Program-made: the position numbers and the translations under genes
The notes under the pieces: model-generated
Told to the model about the DNA's origin: nothing
The model's input: only the letters and a program-made list of their open reading frames with translations
The model's database searches: none
In this document: positions 8,728-18,682 of the stretch, piece by piece
How the letters are laid out: each line of letters opens with the position of its first letter
Numbering within the stretch: position 1 is the stretch's first letter
From: an uncultured Candidatus Melainabacteria bacterium
Lineage (GTDB): Bacteria; Cyanobacteriota; Vampirovibrionia; Gastranaerophilales; Gastranaerophilaceae
NCBI GenBank assembly: GCA_934757245.1
Contig: CAKVLH010000005.1
Span: 62,001-126,000 of the forward strand
Direction: 5' to 3'
DNA length: 64,000 bases

Positions 8728-9984
8728 CTAATCAGCTACTCTAATAATGCTATTTACAGTGCAATCGCTTAACTCTGCAACAACTTCTCTAATCAATCTT
8801 TCTTGTGCGCGTTCTGTAATAACAGTTATGTCAGCTGTATTGTCGCTTGATACACCTTTTTGAAGTATGCTTGATAAGCTGATATTTTTATTTGCACAAA
8901 TTGTACCGATTTTTGCGATTATACCGATCGCATTTGGCGCAGTAATTGAAATATAATATTTGTTAAAAGTATCTTCAATTTTAACAGGATTTGCTTTTAC
9001 GTGATGATTACATCTCATCATCGGAAGCATGTAATCAGTTTTACCGAATTCAGCTGCGATAGCTAAAATATCACCAACTACAGAACTTGCTGTTGGAAAT
9101 TCGCCTGCCCCAGGGCCTGAAAGTACAATATCTCCGATTGGATGACCACTAATTGCAATGGCATTTTTTACATAATCTATATGCGCAAGCATAGAATCTT
9201 TTGAAACAAGCATTGGATGAACTCTTACGTCTGCATTGTCATTTTCGTCAATTGTAGCTGTTGCAATAAGTTTGATTTTGTAACCGAATTCATTGGCTTT
9301 AGCCATATCTTCTTTACGAACTTTTGTAATACCTTCTCTATATACATTTTCGATTTTTATGCGCTTTTTGAATGCAATAGTTGCAAGTGTTGTAATTTTA
9401 TAAGCTGCATCAAAGCCTTCAACATCACCTGTTGGGTCTGTTTCAGCATAACCCAATTGTTGAGCTTCTTTTAAAACGTCTTCATAAGATGCGCCGTCTG
9501 TGTCCATTTTTGTCAAAATATAGTTTGTCGTTCCGTTTAAAATGGCATGGATTTTTCTTATTTTATTACCTGCCAATATAGTTTTAATAGGCATAATAAT
9601 TGGAATACCGCCAGCAATTGCGGCTTCATACAAAACAACTCTATTGTGTTCTTCTGCCAAATTAAACAACTCTTCGCCTTTTTTAGCAAGAAGTTCTTTA
9701 TTGGCTGTAACAATGTGTTTGCCATTTTTAATCGCAGTAGAAATAAAATCCCATGCCGGATTTACACCGCCAATTAATTCCACAACTACATCAATAGAAG
9801 AATCGTTTACAACATCATAAGGATTGTCAGTTAGCATGGTTGAAGGAACTTCTACAGAGCGAGGTTTGTTAATATTTTTTACTGCAATTTTAACAACCTC
9901 AATATTGTCCATGTCTTGCAATGTTTTATAAACTCCAGAACCTACTGTTCCTAAACCAATAATACCGATTCTTAATTTGTTCAT
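8728..9984 (-). CDS. hom: Homoserine dehydrogenase
   Basis: 418 residues. A Rossmann fold opens with GIIGLGTVGSGV (residues 7-18), the catalytic region contains ELIGG, TANKELLAKKG, GIPIIMP and NGTTNYILT, and an ACT domain fills residues about 345-418. The enzyme reduces aspartate semialdehyde to homoserine with NAD(P)H, leading to threonine and methionine. The ACT domain suggests feedback control by an amino acid. A GGAGAAAC site precedes the ATG. It stands alone, convergent to the upstream operon and divergent from the transporter. Confidence 0.96.
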   Translation of the reverse strand: MNKLRIGIIGLGTVGSGVYKTLQDMDNIEVVKIAVKNINKPRSVEVPSTMLTDNPYDVVNDSSIDVVVELIGGVNPAWDFISTAIKNGKHIVTANKELLAKKGEELFNLAEEHNRVVLYEAAIAGGIPIIMPIKTILAGNKIRKIHAILNGTTNYILTKMDTDGASYEDVLKEAQQLGYAETDPTGDVEGFDAAYKITTLATIAFKKRIKIENVYREGITKVRKEDMAKANEFGYKIKLIATATIDENDNADVRVHPMLVSKDSMLAHIDYVKNAIAISGHPIGDIVLSGPGAGEFPTASSVVGDILAIAAEFGKTDYMLPMMRCNHHVKANPVKIEDTFNKYYISITAPNAIGIIAKIGTICANKNISLSSILQKGVSSDNTADITVITERAQERLIREVVAELSDCTVNSIIRVAD

Positions 9985-10051
9985 TTGTTTCTCCTATGTA
10001 ATTTTACACTATAAAGTATATTATAGCAGAAATATGTGTTAATATAGAAAA

Positions 10052-11659
10052 ATGATTAGAACACGTTTAAAAATATTAGCAGGTGATACATTAGGCAGTT
10101 TGAATTCTGCTATTGTAACTTTGCCTCAAGCATTGGCTTTCGGTGTTGCAACAGGTTTTGGTGCAAGCGCCGGTATATGGGGTACAATTATTCTATGTGT
10201 AATAGCAGGTGTTTTAGGAAGTAGAATTCCTCTTCTTTCCGGAATTACAGGCCCTGCAACTATTGTTATCGCGTCTATTATGCACGCACTTAATGCTGAC
10301 ATTTCGTCAGTTATACTTGTAATATTTATGGCAGGAATTTTGCAAACAATTCTTGCAATAACATCACTTCCGGCTATCGTCAAATACGTTCCTTATCCTG
10401 TAATCTCGGGTTTTATGAACGGTATCGGGGTAATTATTATAATTATGCAGCTTAATCCACTAATTGGCTGTCCTGTTATGTCAAATACGATTAATAGTAT
10501 CGGCGCTTTTGTCCAGAATTTGCATAACATAAATCCGGACGCTATTCTAATCGGAGGCTTAACTCTTGCAATTGTTTTTGCTGTACCTAAACGATTTAAT
10601 AAAATAATCCCGTCCCAAGCAATAGCATTAGTTATTTGTACATTAATTTCAATAAAATTGGGGTTAAATGTCGATAAGATTTCTGAAATTTCATTATCCA
10701 TGCCTGTTTTAACTTTGCCAAAAGCAGGTTTGCATGAAGTTATTACCTATTTCCACTATGCTGTAACTCTTGCAATTGTGCTTTCTGCAGAAAGTTTACT
10801 AACTGTATTGGTTGCAGATTCTTTAGTAAAAACAAAAACACCTTCAAAAAATATGCTTTTAGGACAAGGTTTGGGAAATATGGTTTGTGCATTAACCGGT
10901 TCTTTACCGGGGTCTGCTGCTACAATGAGAACTGTTGCTGCAATTAATACTGGTTCGACAACCAGATTAACAGCAATTATAAACCCATTAATTCTCTTGT
11001 TTTTAATATTCCATCTCTCAAATTTTGTTGCAGAAATACCATTAGCTGTATTGGCAGGAATTCTTATAAAAATCGGATATGACATAATTGATGTTAAACT
11101 GTTAAAAGTGCTTAAGTATGCTCCAAAAGACGATTTGTATGTACTAGCTCTCGTGTTTTTATTAACTGTATTCTACAACTTAATTGTGGCCGTAGGTGCA
11201 GGAATAACTTGTGCGGCTTTACTTTATGCAAAAAGAACTGCTGATAGCGCAAAATTAGTTCATAAAACTGTTTATGATAAAGATATTGCTAAGTTGGAAA
11301 AAGTTTTGGATAAAGATTATAAACACAAAATCAGAGTTGTGCATATTGACGGGCAATTCTTCTTTGGCTCGGCAACTCAATTGGTTTCTCAATTTGAAGA
11401 TATTTGGGGTACAAAATATTTGATTTTGGATTATTCTTCGGATGCAAAACTAGATATTTCGGCAATTTTTGCATTAGAAGATATAGTAATAAGATTAAAG
11501 GCACAAGGGGTGAAAATCTTGTTGGTATTGAGTGCAGAAGAGATTTATAAACAACTTGCGGAACATCAAATTGTTGCACAAATTGGTGAAAAGCATGTTT
11601 TTTATAAAGAAGTTGATGCGATTAATTACGCTAAACGTTGCTTGAAGAAAAAGAAATAA
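10052..11659 (+). CDS. SulP family anion transporter with STAS domain
   Basis: 535 residues: ten or more hydrophobic helices in residues 1-400 with SulP signatures (LPQALAFGVATGFGASAG, GITGPATIV, and GSLPGSAATMRT), then a cytoplasmic STAS domain from about 420 to 525. Family members carry sulfate, bicarbonate or dicarboxylates across the inner membrane. The second histidine-rich or bicarbonate-diagnostic feature cannot be recognised, so the substrate is open. No clear ribosome site precedes the ATG. Confidence 0.9.
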   Translation: MIRTRLKILAGDTLGSLNSAIVTLPQALAFGVATGFGASAGIWGTIILCVIAGVLGSRIPLLSGITGPATIVIASIMHALNADISSVILVIFMAGILQTILAITSLPAIVKYVPYPVISGFMNGIGVIIIIMQLNPLIGCPVMSNTINSIGAFVQNLHNINPDAILIGGLTLAIVFAVPKRFNKIIPSQAIALVICTLISIKLGLNVDKISEISLSMPVLTLPKAGLHEVITYFHYAVTLAIVLSAESLLTVLVADSLVKTKTPSKNMLLGQGLGNMVCALTGSLPGSAATMRTVAAINTGSTTRLTAIINPLILLFLIFHLSNFVAEIPLAVLAGILIKIGYDIIDVKLLKVLKYAPKDDLYVLALVFLLTVFYNLIVAVGAGITCAALLYAKRTADSAKLVHKTVYDKDIAKLEKVLDKDYKHKIRVVHIDGQFFFGSATQLVSQFEDIWGTKYLILDYSSDAKLDISAIFALEDIVIRLKAQGVKILLVLSAEEIYKQLAEHQIVAQIGEKHVFYKEVDAINYAKRCLKKKK

Positions 11660-11735
11660 GTATTAAGATTTGTAAACTAAAAAGTCAATTTTTTCTGAAT
11701 TTGCGACTTTATATAAATAGTAACCTAGGATATTT

Positions 11736-12644
11736 ATGAGCGCAAATAATTTTTGGAACAGTTTAAAAAATGGATTGACATTCGGAATGTTGGCTAACAC
11801 TCCGATGTTTAGCTGTTTCAATAATTTTTCTGGTTTTGGTAGCTGGTTTGGTGGAATGAGTGTTTTTGGCGGATTTAACAACTGTTGTTTCAACAATTTC
11901 TTTGATAACACATCGTTATTTATGGTACCGAATGCATTTACATCAAACTTTTATCAAGTTATGCCAGATGTTACGCCACCTAGTATGAACTTTAATTTTG
12001 ACGCATCAAAAATGTTTGATAATTCGCATATTTGGGATAATGTTCAGAATACAAATTGGCAGATGCCTGCTATAAATAACAATTCATTTAATATGAATTT
12101 TAGCGATTTTAATTGGGGAGATGTTTTTTCTAAAACAACCTCAAATGCTTCTTTGACAACGGAATCTACAAGTCGTTATTCACAAACTCCTTCAAGTGCA
12201 AGTAATAAAAAATTGACAGATAAATTTCAAGGTTCAGCTGAACAATTAAATAAACAATTAAACAGAAAGAATGGTGTCTTAAAAAATAAAGGTGAAGTAT
12301 TTTTAGCTGCACAAGAAAAGTATGGTATTAATGCTGCAATTTTGGCTGCAATAGCAATAAATGAAAGTGCGTATGGAACTAGCAAAAAAGCAAGAAATTT
12401 AAATAATGTTGGTGGCATAAGAAGTGGAGCAAAAGGATTTAAGAAATTTAATTCAGTTGATGAGTGTATTATGGAAATGGCAAGACTTCTTAAAAACAGT
12501 TATATAAACAAAGGTTTAACAACAATTGCTCAAGTTGGTGCAAAATACTGTCCTCCAAGTGATCCAGAAGATAAAAACGGCCTAAATTCCAGTTGGCCTA
12601 AATTGGTTAGTTCAATAACAAAACAAATTGAAAATATGGCATAA
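11736..12644 (+). CDS. Glucosaminidase-domain protein with Asn/Phe/Gly-rich N-terminus
   Basis: 302 residues. Residues 1-140 are low complexity, rich in Asn, Phe, Ser, Gly and Met with several Cys, and have no standard signal peptide. Residues about 185-302 match the endo-beta-N-acetylglucosaminidase fold (FlgJ/AcmA type): the catalytic Glu lies in AINESAYGTS near residue 209, followed by NVGGIRSGAKGFKKF. It should cut glycan strands of peptidoglycan. How it is exported is unclear; the odd N-terminus might be a non-classical export or assembly signal. An AGGA site precedes the ATG. Confidence 0.8.
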   Translation: MSANNFWNSLKNGLTFGMLANTPMFSCFNNFSGFGSWFGGMSVFGGFNNCCFNNFFDNTSLFMVPNAFTSNFYQVMPDVTPPSMNFNFDASKMFDNSHIWDNVQNTNWQMPAINNNSFNMNFSDFNWGDVFSKTTSNASLTTESTSRYSQTPSSASNKKLTDKFQGSAEQLNKQLNRKNGVLKNKGEVFLAAQEKYGINAAILAAIAINESAYGTSKKARNLNNVGGIRSGAKGFKKFNSVDECIMEMARLLKNSYINKGLTTIAQVGAKYCPPSDPEDKNGLNSSWPKLVSSITKQIENMA

Positions 12645-12649
12645 AAAAA

Positions 12650-12720
12650 AGCCGTTTCTTCAAGAGAACGGCTACCAGACTTGGGGAGGAGGTATGAAAA
12701 ACCATTTGGTTTTCCATACT
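12650..12720. other. Two hairpins in the glucosaminidase-ffh gap
   Basis: An A-run and a stem built on AGCCGTT/AACGGCT (12650-12673) follow the glucosaminidase stop. A second near-perfect 13-bp stem lies at 12692-12720. Between them is a very strong GGGGAGGAGG purine tract directly abutting an ATG at 12694 that opens an 18-codon frame. The first hairpin may terminate transcription, though the T-run lies on the wrong side for the plus strand. The second could be a small regulatory RNA or a leader structure for ffh. No function can be assigned. Confidence 0.35.
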
Positions 12721-12841
12721 ATTAATATCGTCAAAATTCTTATAAACTTTAGTTGTTGAATTAAAAACTCGTCTAAATGGATGAGTAAGTATCATGTTTG
12801 TGTTACAATTCCATTTGTAATCGTTAATTAAGGATATATCA

Positions 12842-14233
12842 ATGTTTGACTCATTATCAGATAAATTACAAGATATTATTGCAAAAACCGCAGGGCAGAA
12901 AGAACTTACACAAGAAAATATGCAAGAGGCTTTGCGTGAAATCAGACGTGCTTTGTTAGAAGCCGATGTAAATTTGCGCGTTGTAAAAGCTTTTATTTCT
13001 AATATCAAAGATAGAGCTGAAGGTGAAAATGTTTTAACCGGCGTAAATCCATCTCAACAGCTTGTAAAAATTGTTCACGATGAATTAATTGAATTATTAG
13101 GTAAAGAAGTAAAACCGTTGGATTTTTCAGGTCATCCAAATTTAATAATGATGTTAGGACTTCAAGGTAGTGGTAAAACAACTTCTTCAGCTAAGCTTGC
13201 CGTTAAACTAAAAAAAGAAGGTCGCAATCCGCTTCTTGTTGCATGCGACGTATATAGACCGGCTGCGATTACTCAATTAAAAGCTTTAGGCGAACAAATA
13301 GGAGTTGAAGTTTATTCTGAAAATGAATCTAAGGATGTTCAAACAATTATCCAAAACGCGATAAATCGCGCGAAAGAAAAAGGTTTCAATACTCTAATTA
13401 TAGATACCGCAGGACGTTTGCAAATTGATACAGACATGATGGCTGAATTAATGCTGATAGAACGTGTTTTTCATCCGGCTGAAAAATTACTTGTAATTGA
13501 TTCGATGACGGGTCAAGAAGCTGTAAATGTTGCGGAAAACTTTGACGCACAACTTGGCATAACCGGTTTGGTTTTAACAAAATTAGACGGTGATTCTCGT
13601 GGTGGTGCAGCTTTAAGTGTAGTTTATTGCACACACAAACCAATTAAATTAACAGGTACTGGTGAAAAGCTTAATGCGCTTGAGGATTTCTATCCAGAGA
13701 GAATGGCAACAAGAATTTTAGGAATGGGCGACATTGTTTCTCTTGTAGAGCGCGCTCAAGAAGTTTTTGATGAAAAAACTGCTAAAGAAATGGAAAAGAA
13801 AATGGCGAAAGCAGAATTTTCTTTCAATGATTTTCTTAAAATGCAGTCTCAAATGAAAATGTTCGGTTCTATGGATCAACTTTTGGGTATGATTCCGGGA
13901 CTTAAAATTTCAAAAGACGACAGACAAAAATTGTCTCACGAAAGCGAAAAACAATTTAAGAAAATTGAAGTATTTATTCAAAGCATGACACCTGAAGAAC
14001 GCGAACATCCCGAATTAATGAATTCATCGCGCAAAAAGAGAATTGCAGAAGGTTCAGGATTACCATTACATGATGTGAATGTTTTTATTAATCAATTTGA
14101 GCAAATGCGCAAAATGATGAAAGGTTTTTCTGACGTTAAGAAAAATATGGGTTCAATGATGGGTAAAATGGGCGCTGCCGGCGCAAAATTAAGCGCACAT
14201 CAGATGATGAAAAACATGCGAAGATTTAAATAA
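12842..14233 (+). CDS. ffh: Signal recognition particle protein Ffh
   Basis: 463 residues, standard length. The helical N domain is followed by the GTPase G domain (P-loop GLQGSGKTTSS near residue 106, DTAGRLQ, TKLDGDSRGGAAL) and a Met-rich M domain (KMQSQMKMFGSMDQLLGMIPG, shortened here to the key part; then RKKRIAEGSG for 4.5S RNA binding). Ffh with 4.5S RNA takes signal-peptide-bearing ribosomes to FtsY at the membrane. The 4.5S RNA gene was not found nearby. It is convergent with tgt, with only six bases between the stops. Confidence 0.97.
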   Translation: MFDSLSDKLQDIIAKTAGQKELTQENMQEALREIRRALLEADVNLRVVKAFISNIKDRAEGENVLTGVNPSQQLVKIVHDELIELLGKEVKPLDFSGHPNLIMMLGLQGSGKTTSSAKLAVKLKKEGRNPLLVACDVYRPAAITQLKALGEQIGVEVYSENESKDVQTIIQNAINRAKEKGFNTLIIDTAGRLQIDTDMMAELMLIERVFHPAEKLLVIDSMTGQEAVNVAENFDAQLGITGLVLTKLDGDSRGGAALSVVYCTHKPIKLTGTGEKLNALEDFYPERMATRILGMGDIVSLVERAQEVFDEKTAKEMEKKMAKAEFSFNDFLKMQSQMKMFGSMDQLLGMIPGLKISKDDRQKLSHESEKQFKKIEVFIQSMTPEEREHPELMNSSRKKRIAEGSGLPLHDVNVFINQFEQMRKMMKGFSDVKKNMGSMMGKMGAAGAKLSAHQMMKNMRRFK

Positions 14234-14239
14234 ATTTAT

Positions 14240-15376
<1,137 letters not shown>

Positions 15377-15387
15377 TTATGTTTTTT

Positions 15388-15408
15388 GTGCAAAAAATTG
15401 CACCCTAC
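15388..15408 (-). repeat. GTAG-headed REP hairpin, GTGCAA type
   Basis: On the minus strand this reads GTAGGGTGCAATTTTTTGCAC, a stem of GTGCAA with TTGCAC. Nearly the same element recurs on the plus strand at 39344-39365. It lies in the gap upstream of tgt. Confidence 0.7.
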
Positions 15409-15442
15409 TATTCTGGAATTCTCCAATGTTTTTTATAAAAAA

Positions 15443-15496
15443 GTAGGTCAGGCATTGCCTGACAATAACATTTTTGTCAGGCAATGCCTGACCTAC
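15443..15496. repeat. REPIN-like paired REP, long cruciform
   Basis: Two GTAG-headed hairpins face each other: GTAGGTCAGGCATTGCCTGA and its exact reverse complement, forming a 24-bp perfect stem (15441-15464 with 15475-15498) around a ten-base loop. Each arm is itself a palindrome (TCAGGCA-T-TGCCTGA). Two inverted REPs flanking a short spacer is the layout of a REPIN. It lies just past the ndk stop and could also act as its terminator. Confidence 0.8.
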
Positions 15497-15526
15497 TTCT
15501 ATAATTATACAAATATGTACGTAGCA

Positions 15527-16006
15527 CTAGCCTTGAAAACGTTCTTCTTCGTATGTAATCATCTCAAGCATAGATTGCCAGTTATCAAAGATTTCTTCCG
15601 GCTTGAAATAAATGCCGATTTCTCTTTGAGCACTTTCTATAGAATCAGAAGCGTGTACAACATTATATTCCATAACTTGTGCAAAATCTGCTCTGATTGT
15701 ACCCATATCAGCTTTTAGAGGGCTTGTAGCGCCTACCATGTGGCGTACACTTTCAACAGCTTCATACCCTTCAATAACCATTGCTACAATCGGACCACTT
15801 GTAATATAGTGTACAAGTCTGTTGTAGAATGATTTGCCTTGGTGTTCTTCGTAATGTTTTGCTGCAATTTCCGGTGTTACTTGAAGTAATTTCATTGCAA
15901 CAATCTTGAATCCCTTGTTTTCAAATCTTTCAAGAATTTTACCGATTAATCCTCTTTTCACACCATCAGGTTTGATGGCAACAAATGTTCTTTCTTCTGT
16001 TTTCAT
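15527..16006 (-). CDS. ndk: Nucleoside diphosphate kinase
   Basis: 159 residues from the ATG at 16006, chosen because GGAGAGATT lies immediately upstream and the following residues (MKTEERTFVAIKPDGVKRG) match the family start. The catalytic histidine is in NVVHASDSIESAQREI. The enzyme transfers the gamma phosphate from ATP to other NDPs, balancing nucleotide pools. The length is slightly above the common 140-150 because of a short C-terminal tail. Confidence 0.96.
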   Translation of the reverse strand: MKTEERTFVAIKPDGVKRGLIGKILERFENKGFKIVAMKLLQVTPEIAAKHYEEHQGKSFYNRLVHYITSGPIVAMVIEGYEAVESVRHMVGATSPLKADMGTIRADFAQVMEYNVVHASDSIESAQREIGIYFKPEEIFDNWQSMLEMITYEEERFQG

Positions 16007-16048
16007 AATCTCTCCTATCAGCTTCAATTAGACCATGAACAGGGGAGA

Positions 16049-16207
16049 AAGTAAAGGGAAGGGAAGAAAGGGAATGAGGTAATAGGGCAATAAGGGAATA
16101 AGAGATTTTAAATAAAATATAAATAGTGCTTTATAAATTTAACGCAAAAATAAATTAAAAAATTTAATACCACTTATTACCCTATTGCCTTATTCCCTGA
16201 TTCCCTT
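16049..16207. repeat. MITE-like element, copy A, with long imperfect terminal inverted repeats
   Basis: A left arm of AGGGAATGAGGTAATAGGGC style sequence (about 16068-16102) is mirrored by the right arm (about 16173-16207). The arms are themselves built of repeated GGGAATAAGGTAAT words and enclose an AT-rich core of about 70 bases without a gene. A second copy with the same arms lies at 38325-38464. Together they look like a non-autonomous palindromic mobile element. This copy fills the gap between ccdA and ndk. Confidence 0.7.
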
Positions 16208-16212
16208 ATAAT

Positions 16213-16923
16213 TTAAACCACCGTCGCAAAGACCTTAATAAACAAATAAATAGAAACAAGTATTAACAATGCTCCACTTATTTTCATCAAGCCGTTTGTG
16301 TAACCGGAAAGTTTTTTTAGATTTTTGATGCTGGAAGTAAATAATCCTGCAATAATTAGGATTAAACCTTGTCCTAATGCAAATAAAAATAGCATTAAAA
16401 CGGCGGCAATTAGATTTTTACCAATTGCAGCAAACGCCATAATTCCCGCAAGAATTGGTGTTGAGCATGGAGTTCCTGCTAACGCAAAAACGATACCTAA
16501 TAATACAGGATACAAAAATAGTGAGTTTGTTGAATTCACAGGCATGGTTTTGATAATAATCGGCAAATCAAAATCTAAAATACCTGTAATTTTCAAACCC
16601 ATAACCATCAATAAGGATGCCATAATTAGCGTAAAATATCCGCCAAAAGCAGATGCAAAAACACTTCCTGTAACCGCGCAAATTATACCAATTACTGAAA
16701 ATACGATTGCTGTTCCGAATATAAAGAAACAAAGCTGAATAAAAGTTCTTAGTGGTGTTTCTTTAGAATATCCGCCAACATAGCCTATAATTAACGGTAA
16801 CATTGCTAATGAACAAGGCGAAATTGAAGCGATTAAACCACCTGCAAATGAAGCAAAAAACATTAGCATCCAAACTTGCGGACTTGAAGTTCCTGCTGAA
16901 AAAATTTGTACTAAATTATCCAT
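16213..16923 (-). CDS. ccdA: CcdA/DsbD-type transmembrane thiol reductant transporter
   Basis: 236 residues with six hydrophobic segments. The two redox cysteines lie in the symmetrical motifs ASISPCSLAMLPLI and AGTPCSTPILAGI, as in CcdA and the central domain of DsbD. It passes electrons from cytoplasmic thioredoxin across the inner membrane. The start overlaps the end of the thioredoxin-like gene by eight bases, so the pair acts like a DsbD split over two genes. Likely used for cytochrome c maturation or general periplasmic thiol reduction. Confidence 0.9.
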   Translation of the reverse strand: MDNLVQIFSAGTSSPQVWMLMFFASFAGGLIASISPCSLAMLPLIIGYVGGYSKETPLRTFIQLCFFIFGTAIVFSVIGIICAVTGSVFASAFGGYFTLIMASLLMVMGLKITGILDFDLPIIIKTMPVNSTNSLFLYPVLLGIVFALAGTPCSTPILAGIMAFAAIGKNLIAAVLMLFLFALGQGLILIIAGLFTSSIKNLKKLSGYTNGLMKISGALLILVSIYLFIKVFATVV

Positions 16924-17308
16924 TGATTAACTCTTTCAAATAATTTTCTAAAATTTGAGGTTGCATAGAACCTTCTATGCGTCTTTTGATATTGCCGTCT
17001 GCATCTTTAAACACGGTAGTCGGTACAAGTTTTACGTTATGTTGTTTTATCATATCACGCGTTGTGTTATCTTTTTGTGTAACATCAATTTTTCTAAGTG
17101 TAATATCACGATTATATGCAGGAAAAACTTCTTCAAAAACTTTTTCCAACTCTTGACATTCATAACACATCGGCGATGAGAATTTAATAACTTCTGCGCC
17201 ATTGTTGGCAACAGCCGGCGGAGTTGTTAATTTATCTCTTGTAAGTCCCCAATAAACGGCTAGAGGAACTAAAAAAATAGCTAAAATAATAAAAATATTC
17301 TTGTTCAT
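16916..17308 (-). CDS. Membrane-anchored periplasmic thioredoxin-like protein
   Basis: 130 residues: an N-terminal membrane anchor (NIFIILAIFLVPLAVYWGL) followed by a thioredoxin fold with the redox pair in SSPMCYECQELEK and the cis-proline in VKLVPTTVF. It should receive electrons from the adjacent CcdA and reduce disulfides in the periplasm. An AAGGAGAAAAT site precedes the ATG. The CYEC active site differs from the classic CGPC, which affects redox potential. It resembles the C-terminal domain of DsbD. Confidence 0.87.
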   Translation of the reverse strand: MNKNIFIILAIFLVPLAVYWGLTRDKLTTPPAVANNGAEVIKFSSPMCYECQELEKVFEEVFPAYNRDITLRKIDVTQKDNTTRDMIKQHNVKLVPTTVFKDADGNIKRRIEGSMQPQILENYLKELING

Positions 17309-17479
17309 ATTTTCTCCTTTTTTTACTCTATCACAGAATAACGCGTTATGAAAAATATAAAATTGCAGAAGTGGGTAATAAAAAGTATCTCAAATTTACA
17401 GATAAAATTTGATATTCTTTAATTAATTGTGTAGTATAATATAAAGAGCGCTTTTTGACTTATGAGGAGTGTAAAGCTT

Positions 17480-18682
17480 ATGAAAAGATTTATAAAATCA
17501 GTTATATTATTATCAGCGGTTGTAATGGCTATCGGACAAGCATACTCTGCAACTCCGAGTGAGATGTACGACGATGTTTGGAGAATTGTTAATAAAAAAT
17601 ATTATGACCCGTCTAATAATGCTCAAGATTGGACAAAATGGCGTTATCGCTACGAAAACAAACTTAAAACAAAAGAAGATGCTTATGTAGCAATAGAAAC
17701 CATGCTAGCAAGTTTAAATGATCCGTACACACGTTTCTTAGACCCAAAAGAATTTTCTGAAGAAACGCAATCAATTAAGGGTTCGCTTAAAGGTATCGGT
17801 ACGCAAATCGGTTTAAGAGATGGAGAATTGGTTATTATTGCACCTCTTGAAGATTCTCCGGCAGAAAGAGCAGGTTTGATGGCAGACGATAAAATCCTTG
17901 AGATTAACGGCGAAAGCACAAAAGGTATTAACATTGATGCCGCTGCCGATAAAATCAGAGGTGAAAAAGGCACAACAGTTACTTTATTAATTCAAAGAAA
18001 AGGTGTTCCAAACAAAACTTACAGCGTTGTAAGAGATGAAATTGAAGTTAAGTCTGTTTCTTGCAAACCGCCTTTTGAAACAACAAACATTCCAAATGAT
18101 ATTCAATACATCAGATTAAGTTCATTTATCAGCAAAAACGCTGCAACAGAAATCGAAAACATTTTGAATAATTCAAGCAACGTAAAAGGTTATATTTTGG
18201 ACCTTCGTTCAAATCCGGGCGGACTTTTGACTAACGCGATTTATATTTCGGATATGCTATTGCGTGGCGGTGTAATTGTTAGCACAGTTGACAGAGATTC
18301 ATATAAAAGCACAACTCGCGCCAGATACCAACAAGTTACTGATAAGCCGATTGTAGTTTTAATTAACAAAGGTTCGGCTTCTGCAAGTGAAATTTTAAGT
18401 GGAGCTTTAAAAGATAATCATAGGGCTACAATTGTAGGAGAGCAATCTTTCGGAAAAGGTTTAGTGCAAGAAATTAACCGTTTGCCTGATGAAGCCGGCA
18501 TGAATATTACAATTCAAAGATATTTGACTCCATCCGGAAGTGATATTCATAAAAAAGGCATAACTCCTGATGTTGTGGTAGAATTAACTAAGGAAAACGT
18601 TGACGCAAAAAACGACGTTCAGTTAAAGAAAGCTATTGAAATATTGGAAAAAATGACATGTCTTGTACAAAAGAATGGATAG
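17480..18682 (+). CDS. ctpA: C-terminal processing peptidase (S41)
   Basis: About 400 residues from the ATG at 17480, preferred because GAGGAG precedes it and it begins a clean signal peptide (MKRFIKSVILLSAVVMAI). A PDZ domain (GTQIGLRDGELVIIAPLEDS, about residues 90-175) precedes the S41 catalytic domain with the serine in GSASASEIL near residue 299 and the lysine in SFGKGLVQE near 326. It degrades or trims periplasmic proteins from the C-terminus. The 3' end overlaps recJ by 25 bases. The symbol is used in the family sense. Confidence 0.93.
   Translation: MKRFIKSVILLSAVVMAIGQAYSATPSEMYDDVWRIVNKKYYDPSNNAQDWTKWRYRYENKLKTKEDAYVAIETMLASLNDPYTRFLDPKEFSEETQSIKGSLKGIGTQIGLRDGELVIIAPLEDSPAERAGLMADDKILEINGESTKGINIDAAADKIRGEKGTTVTLLIQRKGVPNKTYSVVRDEIEVKSVSCKPPFETTNIPNDIQYIRLSSFISKNAATEIENILNNSSNVKGYILDLRSNPGGLLTNAIYISDMLLRGGVIVSTVDRDSYKSTTRARYQQVTDKPIVVLINKGSASASEILSGALKDNHRATIVGEQSFGKGLVQEINRLPDEAGMNITIQRYLTPSGSDIHKKGITPDVVVELTKENVDAKNDVQLKKAIEILEKMTCLVQKNG

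Noticed and set aside
10126..11085. Three antisense frames in the SulP gene
   Set aside because: They complement a conserved transporter; no motifs.
12645..12841. 4.5S (SRP) RNA next to ffh
   Set aside because: The conserved GGAAG/AGCAG-type SRP core is absent; only unassigned hairpins are present.
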